Source: an uncultured Lachnospiraceae bacterium (GTDB taxonomy: Bacteria; Bacillota; Clostridia; Lachnospirales; Lachnospiraceae). From it: 16,773 nucleotides of DNA. A model generated the notes under the pieces. The model did no database searches and was not told where the DNA came from. It was given only the letters and a program-made list of their open reading frames with translations. The stretch spans positions 1-16,773 of the forward strand of contig CAJOQO010000109.1 of NCBI GenBank assembly GCA_905236545.1, in the 5' to 3' direction. Shown in pieces: positions 1-7,821 of the stretch. How positions within the stretch are numbered: position 1 is the first letter of the stretch; each line of letters opens with the position of its first letter. The translations under genes were made by a program, and so were the position numbers.

Positions 1-197
1 CCGGGAACAACAGGCTGCGAAGCAGCGACGGATGCGCGTCAGCGCAGACGGTTCACGGTCTGTGGGGAAGGGGCCGTGAATAGTAACGATTATGCGGAAT
101 GGCCGGTGCTGCGGGAAACGCAATTGAAAACCGTGTTTCCTGTCAGGAATGATTCACGCGGCCTGTGCCCGGCCCGGCGCGGACCGGGGACGATGGT
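1..197. other. Non-coding region with several nested hairpins
   Basis: I see no convincing gene here; one frame is open but the reading continues antisense into the large minus-strand gene and looks like a shadow. The stretch is unusually rich in inverted repeats. There are three hairpins in a row at 14-26 (GCTGC/GCAGC, loop GAA), 33-46 (TGCGC/GCGCA) and 45-62 (CAGAC/GTCTG). A longer pairing joins 72-81 with 152-163 (GGCCGTGAAT against ATTCAC and GGCC with a 2-nt bulge). Inside it lie CGGT/ACCG (104-107 with 130-133), TGCG/CGCA (110-113 with 119-122) and TTCC/GGAA (137-140 with 146-149). A last hairpin sits at 173-188 (CCCGG/CCGGG). It lies just past the 3' end of the minus-strand operon, yet none of the stems is followed by a clear T-run, so a plain terminator is not evident. 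It could be a structured RNA or a copy of a dispersed repeat. Confidence 0.5.
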
Positions 198-3100
198 TCA
201 TAACCGGAATTGTCCGTCCAGCAGGTGCTTCAGACGCCGGAGCTTCTGCATCTCCCGCTCCAGCAGCTGTGACGGGGATTCCTGGATCACGGAGGGATCC
301 AGGATACAGGTATCCGGATGCCGGGGCTCTGCCAGCACTTCTTTGATCCGTGCCATCGTCAGCTTGCGGTGATATTTCTTCTGATACAGTTTTTCCAGAG
401 CCAGGAAGATATTCCTGGCGTTCTCCAGGCAGATTCCCGACATGTCATAAAATGCTGCCATGGAGGCTCCTTTCATGAAGGAGGGGAACTGGTAGGGCAG
501 GATCGAATTGACGGATGGCAGGGAGGGCGAAGCACCGGTCTGGCCTTTCACCCGGATCCCGTCACCGCCGATGAAGGGATACAGATCCGATTCGATCAGC
601 CATGACCGCATATTCGGCACGAAATACACGGACTCGATCGGTTCCTCCGACAGGCGGGCGAGATCGTCGCCGCGGCCGGACCGCACGCCGACGATCAGCT
701 TGTCCAGAACGCAGCCTTCTTTGCGCAGGACTTTTTCGACTGCCGCGAAGCGGTATCCTTTGTGGTAGAGATCATCCACCAGGATCACAGGCCGCATGAA
801 GGAACGGATCGTGCGGAGCTGGATATTCAGGGGAGCATACTGCGGATACTCACGGATCTCAAATCGCTCCATGTCGATATCATAAAGCTTCTCGGTATTC
901 AGATCCTTGGTTACGCAGTCTGGAACCAGCACTCCCTTCAGGATCTTGCCGTACGGAACACAGATCTTTTCACCGAGCGTCTTGGAGGTGAACTGAACCT
1001 CCGGGATCGGGTTGCTTTCAACGATCAGACGGATCAGCCGGTGATTCATGACTTCAGAGTCTACGCACAGGACCAGCTGTCCCGGGAACAGGCCGGCGAT
1101 TCCCCGGCGCAGCTTCTGGTTGCATTCCCACAGAACCTTCCGGATCCTGTTATCCTCCAGGAAAGGATCCTTGATGAAGGAGGGCGTGTCAAAAAACAGC
1201 AGCAGAGGCCTGCGCATGTCGACCAGATAACATCCCGGCAGCGGTTCATACGGCAGGAAGCCGAAGGAAAGCAGCAGTTCCTCATATTCTTCTCCATGGA
1301 AGCAGACCGCGTAGGAGTATCCGTGCTCCTGACTGAGTTCGAGCATCTCTGCAAGCGCTGTGAATCGTTCGTCCCGGACCTGGTCATGAGTTCCGAGGAT
1401 TCCGGTGATGACCAGACAGCGTCCAAGGATACGGTCTCTGAGATCCGATGCGAGATCGACCTCCGCGCATTCTCTGAGAAGCTCGCTGACACCCAGTTCG
1501 TGGAAGAGGACTGCGCCGCGGATATGGTCTGCATCACTTTCATCCCGGAGCAGGACGCACCGGGTGTTGTCCTCCTCCGTCCGGGAAAACGGGCCGGACC
1601 GGGCAAAGACTGCCTCCAGCTCCCCGAAAAGCTCCTCCGGGGGATGTACCTCCAGATGGGTATCCAGCATGCGCGTTCTTGCGGCGCGTTTGTAGATCGG
1701 ATCCATCGTATAGAGTCCGAATTCGTAGATATAGTTCTGCACCACACTTTCCACGAGGTCGCCGATGTCCTTGTTGTCCGTGACATTGCGGCGGATCCTT
1801 GTGGAGCTCATGTTTTCAAAGTAGGCGGGAAGCTTCAGCCGGAGAACCTCGGACTGAAGCCGGCTGAAGGAAGCATCCGGCGGCATCCAGGAGCCGCCGC
1901 TTCCCTCCGTGTTTCTCGCGAAGATGATGTGCGGAAATGTGTGGATCGAATCCGCGGACGGAGCGGCGCGGTATGCGGAGGCGTGTTCCACCACATCGGA
2001 GCCCGCGACGATATAGACCTCCTCATCGGGGAAGCAGCGGCGCAGGCGGGCAAGATCATCGGGGCAGGCGATGTTGACCGGGATTTCGACCGGAAACAGG
2101 AACACATTGTTCAGATCCGCGACGGACATCACCATGATCTTTCTCCGGATCCTGTAGGGCTGGGTCTTTTTCGACCAGGAGAATTCGTCCACTGCCAGGA
2201 ATACATGGAAACCCATGGACGCGATCTCTTTGACGATTGCCTTGTGCCCCAGCGAGAAGGGATCAAAGGTTCCCGGGAAAAAGGCGATCTTTGAGCGTTT
2301 CCCGAAGGCGATGCTTTCGTGGTCGAGGAGATAGTCGGAGAGAAAGCGGTATATGTGGTTGAGCGAGGCCGCATTGTAGTACCACAGCAGACTCTCCTGA
2401 TCCCACAGGATAAACGTGAGCACTTTGCGTGCCATCGCGGTGAAGTATTCCTTTTTCTGCTCCAGGCTCAGATGAGCACTGCCGAACAGCCCCTCTCCAA
2501 GGAAGTAGAAAGCTTCCCGCGCGACTTCTTCATTGTAATGCACCGTGCCCGAGAACAGGATTCCCTCCAGCGCCTGCTTCTGCCTGCCGGAGATCCCCTC
2601 TTCCGGGAGGTGCTGCAGGATGGCGCTGACTGTCTCCAGCGTCAGGATCGCGACAGAGGGGGAGGAGCTGCCGTAGAGCTCCCTGAACTGCTCCAGGAGC
2701 GCGTCTTTCTCGTCCTCATCCATGAGGATGTAGATTCTGCCCATGAACTGGGGGATATACTTTGCCACCGAATACTGTCCCATGGAGAGTGCGCGCACCA
2801 GCTCGAGGACGATCTCATAGCGCTGGGACCGGCTCAGGCGGGGCATGATCTCAACGAGGTTCTCGCCTGCCTGGAGCTTGTTCGTGACACGCGGGGTGAA
2901 CTGGAGCAGATTCAGGAGGTGAGAAGCATACTGATAGACCTTCAGAAGATCCGGCTCACTGAGCATCATTCTCTGAAGGACCTCCAGGTTTACAAGCTTG
3001 CAGATCCAGGGGATCTCAGATCGTTGATTTTCGATATAAACAAGCTTGGTATCGCAGGAAAGATCCACCTCTTTTCCAAATGCGATTGACCGGATCTGAG

Positions 3101-4898
3101 CGGTCAGATACTGTACGCTGACCGGATCCTCCTCATCCGTGTGAAGCGATTCGAGAACGGTCTGCATCTCGCTGTCCTTTTCACATCCCTGTCTGAGCCA
3201 GCACAGCAGAAAGCGGAGCGAACTGACACGGATCTCCGGATCCGCGTCCTCCAGGAACTGTCTGGCGAAACGAAGCAGAAGCTTTCTCTGGTTCGCGCTG
3301 CACAGCGCGTAAGGGATCTCGGGCAGGCAGTCAAGAAGCAGGAACCTGGTGAGCGGCTCCCAGCGTGAAGACTTGTAATGCTCCATAATCACGATCAGGA
3401 TATCACGCCGGTTTGCCCCCGTGCTGAGAGACAGGAGCGTGCGGACGACGGTCTTCATGCAGTATCCGACCCAGCGCCGGTGCTGCTCGGTCATCATGTG
3501 GCTGGGAAACAGCATCCTGTGTAAGAAGGAACTCCAGACGTCTATCATCCGGCGGCCGATCCGCGGAGCGGACGCATTGTCGGGAAGCTCCTTTTTGAAT
3601 GTGATATCAAAGCCTGCGATCACTCCTGCCGCGATCCGGGAGCTGTGCCTGCGGATATCGCCGTCCTGATGCGAGAGCATCTCATACAGAAAGTCCAGGA
3701 TCACCAGCTTCTGTTCCTGGGGCAGATAGCCGGAGTATTCCTCCAGAACCGTCAGGAAGGCCCGGACATGCCGCCAGTCCCTCTCTGCGCGGATATCCTC
3801 AAGCAGGCTGATGAAGGAGACATCATGGCCGGTCGTGTACATCACTTTCAGGTTCTGGGAGATGGCCAGATGCTTGAATGCCTGCACAAGCTGCATCGTG
3901 CTCATGAGGGAATACGGGGTGCCCGGCTGCGGCCTGCAAAATCCGCTCTCCAGATCCGTTGATACGCCGACAGACCGGAGATAGTCTTCAAAATCCCTGA
4001 GCTTGGCGTAGACCTTTGCGTAACGTCTGCGCTTGGCGTCGTCCAGGTTGTCCAGTTTTCCCAGGATGATGTCGTAGGATTCCTTCAGGGTCCAGAAACA
4101 GACCCGTTCCGATCCGTCCTTCTCCCGCACGCTCTTGACGCGAAAGTCGGCATAGATCAGGATCAGGCTCTCGACGCTGAGGTTTTCCAGCTCCAGATCC
4201 CACACGGAATGTGAGGAGGCGATGGAGCCGATCTGCCCCAGATTGCAGCGGTTCGCGAATTCATAGGTATAGTAGTAGTGCAGATAAGCGACACGCTCCG
4301 CCTCCTCCGGACGGCAGCCATATTTGCCGATGTCGTGGAGAATGGCGGCGCCGCACACAAGGGCGGGATCCACGTGAACCTTTGTGTGGAGCAGCTGCTT
4401 TGCGATATAGGCGGAGATATAGCTGACGCCGGAGATATGGCCGAGCGTTTCATAGCCTGTAACCTCACGGTGCAGGCGCATAAAGGCGTAGAGACAGCCT
4501 TCCTTCAGACAGTGAAGGAGCCGGAGATAAACAGCGGTATTGTCATAGCCCTGCGCCTGCTCCGGATCCAGAAAGACCAGGCTGCGGGTCCGGCTGACGC
4601 CGAGGATCCGGGTCTCACGCTCGAACACTGCGTTCAGAACCCCGAGATAGAACTGTACCGCTTCCCGCCGTTCTTCGCGAAGCTCTGCCTTTCCTCTGCC
4701 GGGATAAAAGACCTCCAGCAGCCAGGAACAGACATAGGCATTCCAGTTTTCAAAATCGTCCGGACATGCGTCCCTGCAAAGCAGCTTCAGATGCTCCGCA
4801 AGCTCTGCCGGAACGGTCTTCAGCACAGCGCCTTCCTGTCCGATGTCATATGAATCGGCGAACGCGCGGATCTGTTCATTTCGATCTAAAGAATTCAT
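198..4898 (-). CDS. Large multidomain protein: HD domain, helical repeats, NadD-like nucleotidyltransferase, GNAT-like and phosphoribosyltransferase-like segments
   Basis: A 1566-residue protein of unknown function. Visible parts in order: an HD-type metal phosphohydrolase domain at about 145-260 (H154, the pair H188-D189 in ILHDIGK, H230 and D251 are in the expected places); a long leucine-rich helical stretch, about 380-840, that looks like HEAT-type repeats; a nucleotidyltransferase domain of the NadD/cytidylyltransferase fold at about 868-1060, with GTFDPFSLGH (876-885) and the closing motif SSTRIR (1031-1036); a segment about 1110-1230 that resembles a GNAT acetyltransferase; and a type I phosphoribosyltransferase-like segment, about 1260-1440, with the PRPP-loop-like VILVDDLYHKG (D1375, D1376). 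The first histidine of the HxGH nucleotide-binding motif is serine (S882), so it reads SLGH. No signal peptide or membrane segment is seen. It starts 3 nt after the stop of the upstream gene with GAGG inside that gene's end, so the two are probably translationally coupled. The NadD-like and HD calls are firm, the GNAT and PRT calls weaker. I cannot name the reaction. Confidence 0.85.
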   Translation of the reverse strand: MNSLDRNEQIRAFADSYDIGQEGAVLKTVPAELAEHLKLLCRDACPDDFENWNAYVCSWLLEVFYPGRGKAELREERREAVQFYLGVLNAVFERETRILGVSRTRSLVFLDPEQAQGYDNTAVYLRLLHCLKEGCLYAFMRLHREVTGYETLGHISGVSYISAYIAKQLLHTKVHVDPALVCGAAILHDIGKYGCRPEEAERVAYLHYYYTYEFANRCNLGQIGSIASSHSVWDLELENLSVESLILIYADFRVKSVREKDGSERVCFWTLKESYDIILGKLDNLDDAKRRRYAKVYAKLRDFEDYLRSVGVSTDLESGFCRPQPGTPYSLMSTMQLVQAFKHLAISQNLKVMYTTGHDVSFISLLEDIRAERDWRHVRAFLTVLEEYSGYLPQEQKLVILDFLYEMLSHQDGDIRRHSSRIAAGVIAGFDITFKKELPDNASAPRIGRRMIDVWSSFLHRMLFPSHMMTEQHRRWVGYCMKTVVRTLLSLSTGANRRDILIVIMEHYKSSRWEPLTRFLLLDCLPEIPYALCSANQRKLLLRFARQFLEDADPEIRVSSLRFLLCWLRQGCEKDSEMQTVLESLHTDEEDPVSVQYLTAQIRSIAFGKEVDLSCDTKLVYIENQRSEIPWICKLVNLEVLQRMMLSEPDLLKVYQYASHLLNLLQFTPRVTNKLQAGENLVEIMPRLSRSQRYEIVLELVRALSMGQYSVAKYIPQFMGRIYILMDEDEKDALLEQFRELYGSSSPSVAILTLETVSAILQHLPEEGISGRQKQALEGILFSGTVHYNEEVAREAFYFLGEGLFGSAHLSLEQKKEYFTAMARKVLTFILWDQESLLWYYNAASLNHIYRFLSDYLLDHESIAFGKRSKIAFFPGTFDPFSLGHKAIVKEIASMGFHVFLAVDEFSWSKKTQPYRIRRKIMVMSVADLNNVFLFPVEIPVNIACPDDLARLRRCFPDEEVYIVAGSDVVEHASAYRAAPSADSIHTFPHIIFARNTEGSGGSWMPPDASFSRLQSEVLRLKLPAYFENMSSTRIRRNVTDNKDIGDLVESVVQNYIYEFGLYTMDPIYKRAARTRMLDTHLEVHPPEELFGELEAVFARSGPFSRTEEDNTRCVLLRDESDADHIRGAVLFHELGVSELLRECAEVDLASDLRDRILGRCLVITGILGTHDQVRDERFTALAEMLELSQEHGYSYAVCFHGEEYEELLLSFGFLPYEPLPGCYLVDMRRPLLLFFDTPSFIKDPFLEDNRIRKVLWECNQKLRRGIAGLFPGQLVLCVDSEVMNHRLIRLIVESNPIPEVQFTSKTLGEKICVPYGKILKGVLVPDCVTKDLNTEKLYDIDMERFEIREYPQYAPLNIQLRTIRSFMRPVILVDDLYHKGYRFAAVEKVLRKEGCVLDKLIVGVRSGRGDDLARLSEEPIESVYFVPNMRSWLIESDLYPFIGGDGIRVKGQTGASPSLPSVNSILPYQFPSFMKGASMAAFYDMSGICLENARNIFLALEKLYQKKYHRKLTMARIKEVLAEPRHPDTCILDPSVIQESPSQLLEREMQKLRRLKHLLDGQFRL

Positions 4899-4901
4899 GT
4901 C

Positions 4902-7688
4902 TTACCTCATGCTTGAAAAGCTATTCGGAACCAGATCCTGAGGATCCGGTGTGCATGTGACGGAGCGCATCGTCAGCTGCAGCCGCTCTTCTTTCATGTC
5001 GTGAACCAGCACACAGGAGAGGCTTGTCATATCGTAGTATCCGAGGACAGAACTGTCTGCGTCGGGAACGATCTTCCGGATGTCGTTGGGCAGTGCCTTC
5101 AGGAATTCCGGGTGGAAATGAACCCTCCGTCCGTCTTCAAATACCGCATCGTACAGGATATCCGCTTCCACGAGATCCTGAAAGATGTGGCTTCCGTAGG
5201 AGAGCTCCGGCTGGTAGCCGGCCCGGGACTCCGCGATCTCACAGATGGCCCGGAAGGAGCTGATATCGGAAAATGCGGTCGGGACGCCCAGCTCCGGCGA
5301 GGAGGTTCCGATGCGCCCGGGCGTGAGGAGGATCAGCGTGCGGTCCGCTTCACGGAAATGCCAGTTCAGCACGCCGAGGCTGCGGGCGATCTGCGGCTTT
5401 TTGGCATAGGGCAGTTCATAATACGCGACGGGGTCTATGAATACGATTCCGTCTACCTGCTCCCGGCGCGGCATGCCCATGGAGGAGTGCAGGGTTTCCA
5501 GGAGGGTGACGGTGTTCTCTTTCCCGGGAGCAGCAGCTCCGCTGTCCGCCGCGCCCGTGTTTTTCTCCGCGGCAAAGGCTCCGGGTTTGCCGGGACCGGA
5601 GGATTCCCCGGTGTACATTCCGGAATCGGAAGACGAGCCGGCGTGCGGCCCGGGACCGGAGGATTCCCCGATGTCCGTTCCGGGAGATGCGTGCATCACC
5701 ATCAGCGGCCTGCATTGCAGCAGGTTCACCACGAAGTCTCCATCTTCGCTCAGATTGATCGTAAACTCGATATCCACACTCTGCCCATAGGTATCCTGCA
5801 GCTGGTGCAGCATCCCCTGCATCAGCTCCATCAGAGCCTTATTCTGCGTGATCCCGCGGCAGGATACGAATTCGATCCGGCGCCGGTCTCCCCGTTCACG
5901 GAAGATGCGCTCCGCCTGTGTGTCATGCTCCAGGAGGATACGCCTCAGCCAGACCGGAAGGCTGTCATAGATTTCCTCCAGGGAAACATAGGCGAATGAG
6001 GCGGTCGATTCATCGATCAGGGAGATCTTTCTCTGACTGTAACGATGCTTCTCGGCGGAAGTATGGTAGGGGGAAGCCTCCGGCTGGTCCAGGCTTACCA
6101 GGCGGGGATAGGCGCCTTCTGTGCGGTCTACCGCGCTGGTGCCCAGTCCCATGACCAGACGGAGCATGCCCGCCCCGGGGCTGAGCGTGGGAAGGAAACG
6201 GTATGGGCTGCAGGAGTATCCGACCCCCGCCGCGCAGGGCATGAAATAGTTTCCGTAATGGGATCCCGACACCCGCATGACAAGAACCGCCATTTCTTCA
6301 TTGCGCGCGGAAAGGCCGCGGCGGCGGCGGTAATCGAGGGCGGAGAGGGACATGGTGCTCGCGTATACCGTACGCACCGCGTCCTCGAAAGCGGCAAGCC
6401 GCTCCTTGCGGCTTCCGATATTCGGGACGAAGACGGAATCATATTTTCCGGCAAATGCATTGTCGAAGCCGTCCTCGAGAATGCTGCTGGAGCGTACGAT
6501 CACCGGCTCCTGTCCGTAGTAATCCAGGAGATGGAGAAACTGCTGCTCGATCTGCGGCCAGAAGGAGCCTGAGAGGATCGAGGCACGCATCTCACCGGAC
6601 AGCGCGAAATATCCTTCCTCCGTATACTGGCGGACCGAGAGTTCCCAAAGACCGTTTTCCACGATAAAGCTGGAATATACATCGGAGCCGATATAGAAGG
6701 AATCATGCGCTTCCATATAATCATACAGTTCAGGACGGTGATTCTCTATGATCTTCCGCGCGGTCAGCATACCGCAGGACTTGCCGCCGATCTGGCCGCT
6801 TCCGACCATATGCTCCTTGACAAAGAAATAATCTCCCGGACGGAAATTTTCCCGGATCAGCGTACGCATGCGAAGGTCGCGGCTCATCATGATCTGACAC
6901 ATCCTGGCGCATTCTTCGGTGATATCCTCCCCGTATTCGTATTTGCGCTGAGCATTCAGGAAGAAGCGGTCCCAGCTGTCCATGCTGAGATCCGCGTGGA
7001 TCCGCCCGGACATATCCCGCGCCCGGTGGAACCGGCTCAGTTTCACACCGTCCGTGATGAGCGTAAGACTGCCCGAGTCGGGATCCAGCAGGCAGGGCTT
7101 TTCGAGATCCTGCCTGTCCCTGTTCAGGATCTTCAGACCGCGCAGATAGATGCTCTTGAAATCAGAGAATACCTCCAGGAAGCAGTCCGCAATCTGTGTG
7201 ATCTTTGCGGCGGCCTCATCGGAATGCATCTGCGACATCAGCGGAAAGAGTGCAGTGTCTCCGCGCTCTTTCAGAAGCGGCGTTGTGACCGCGAAGAAAT
7301 TGACCATCATCAGATCGGTTGCCCAGGCAGTCTGGAGGGCGGAAAGGCAGTCAAAGACAAAGAGCGTCCCCTTTTCCTGCCGGCGGATCTCCTCATGTAC
7401 CGCCACCGTGAAATGGCGGAAGCGGTGATTCAGGCGGACGGGGATCTCCTCCGCCGCCATGTCCTCCTGGCTTCGTTTTGCGTCCTCAAAGCCGGCCTTT
7501 CCGGCATCGTCCGTATCCGGTACAAACCGGATGTGAATGATCTTTCTTCCCGCTTCCCGGACAGGACGCGCAAAGGACCGCATGATCTGAGGAAAGTCAG
7601 ACAGATCACTGAGCAGAAAAACGATGCTCGCGCCCTGCGGGGAGGCGGAGAGAAGCTCTGTGAGATTATAATCAGAATCTTTTGTCAT
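4902..7688 (-). CDS. PEP/pyruvate-binding (PEP-synthase N-terminal type) ATP-grasp protein lacking the phosphohistidine and PEP domains
   Basis: A 928-residue protein. Residues 1-280 form an alpha/beta region of unclear family; LFVFDCLSAL resembles a Walker B strand of RecA/KaiC-like folds, but there is no Walker A. Residues about 290-668 are a PPDK/PEP synthase N-terminal ATP-binding domain: GSGQIGGKSCG (296-306, K303), VRSSS with R399 followed by FAGKYDSVF, and the metal-binding end with E641 (DIEF) and Q658/R660 (QCRP). These are the residues PEP synthase uses for ATP, so nucleotide binding is likely retained. PEP synthase and PPDK continue with a swivelling phosphohistidine domain (GGxxSHxA) and a TIM barrel; neither is present. 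Instead there is a Gly/Ser/Pro linker at about 669-720 with a 20-residue internal repeat, then about 200 residues I do not recognise. It is the first gene of a two-gene operon and is divergent from gdh. It is therefore not a normal PEP synthase; the phosphate acceptor is unknown. Confidence 0.85.
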   Translation of the reverse strand: MTKDSDYNLTELLSASPQGASIVFLLSDLSDFPQIMRSFARPVREAGRKIIHIRFVPDTDDAGKAGFEDAKRSQEDMAAEEIPVRLNHRFRHFTVAVHEEIRRQEKGTLFVFDCLSALQTAWATDLMMVNFFAVTTPLLKERGDTALFPLMSQMHSDEAAAKITQIADCFLEVFSDFKSIYLRGLKILNRDRQDLEKPCLLDPDSGSLTLITDGVKLSRFHRARDMSGRIHADLSMDSWDRFFLNAQRKYEYGEDITEECARMCQIMMSRDLRMRTLIRENFRPGDYFFVKEHMVGSGQIGGKSCGMLTARKIIENHRPELYDYMEAHDSFYIGSDVYSSFIVENGLWELSVRQYTEEGYFALSGEMRASILSGSFWPQIEQQFLHLLDYYGQEPVIVRSSSILEDGFDNAFAGKYDSVFVPNIGSRKERLAAFEDAVRTVYASTMSLSALDYRRRRGLSARNEEMAVLVMRVSGSHYGNYFMPCAAGVGYSCSPYRFLPTLSPGAGMLRLVMGLGTSAVDRTEGAYPRLVSLDQPEASPYHTSAEKHRYSQRKISLIDESTASFAYVSLEEIYDSLPVWLRRILLEHDTQAERIFRERGDRRRIEFVSCRGITQNKALMELMQGMLHQLQDTYGQSVDIEFTINLSEDGDFVVNLLQCRPLMVMHASPGTDIGESSGPGPHAGSSSDSGMYTGESSGPGKPGAFAAEKNTGAADSGAAAPGKENTVTLLETLHSSMGMPRREQVDGIVFIDPVAYYELPYAKKPQIARSLGVLNWHFREADRTLILLTPGRIGTSSPELGVPTAFSDISSFRAICEIAESRAGYQPELSYGSHIFQDLVEADILYDAVFEDGRRVHFHPEFLKALPNDIRKIVPDADSSVLGYYDMTSLSCVLVHDMKEERLQLTMRSVTCTPDPQDLVPNSFSSMR
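5591..5683 (-). repeat. Two-copy 60-bp-period repeat inside the linker of the ATP-grasp protein
   Basis: About 33 bases at 5591-5623 recur at 5651-5683 with only a few changes, exactly 60 bp apart and in frame. They encode the repeated peptide TGESSGPG / IGESSGPG in the Gly/Ser/Pro linker that follows the ATP-binding domain. The 20-codon period keeps the frame, so copy number could vary without breaking the gene. Confidence 0.8.
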
Positions 7689-7715
7689 GAGTACACCAAA
7701 TCTGTATGTGCGTCA

Positions 7716-7743
7716 TTGAATTTGTTTGAACCTGTGCTATACT
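7716..7743 (+). promoter_or_regulatory. Candidate sigma-A promoter of the glutamate dehydrogenase gene
   Basis: TTGAAT (7716-7721) and TATACT (7738-7743) are separated by 16 bp, and TGC directly precedes the -10 box, giving an extended -10. Transcription would start near 7750, leaving a leader of about 70 nt before the start codon. The gap of 133 bp is shared with the divergent minus-strand operon, for which I saw no convincing promoter boxes. Confidence 0.65.
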
Positions 7744-7809
7744 GGCAATTAAAGGGGATTGATCCACGACTTGATTGTACAACATATACGGATTCTTTTC
7801 TACAGACAT

Positions 7810-7816
7810 GGAGGAG
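7810..7816 (+). promoter_or_regulatory. Ribosome binding site setting the gdh start
   Basis: GGAGGAG lies 5 nt before ATG 7822. It excludes the longer reading frame opening upstream at 7759, which would start only about 9 nt after the predicted transcription start and lacks this site. Confidence 0.85.
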
Positions 7817-7821
7817 ATGCG

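Noticed and set aside
1..190. Cobalamin-type riboswitch or group II intron fragment
   Set aside because: I could not find the conserved core motifs of either; only general hairpin richness is seen.
76..372. Plus-strand open frame at the left edge
   Set aside because: It runs antisense into the end of the 1566-residue gene, has no ribosome site and its composition is that of a shadow frame.
762..2294. 510-codon plus-strand open frame
   Set aside because: It is antisense to the coding sequence of the recognised NadD-like/PRT protein; long shadow frames are common in GC-rich genes.
7689..7821. Promoter for the minus-strand two-gene operon
   Set aside because: Pairs such as TTCAAA with TACAGA can be drawn but match the consensus too poorly to report.
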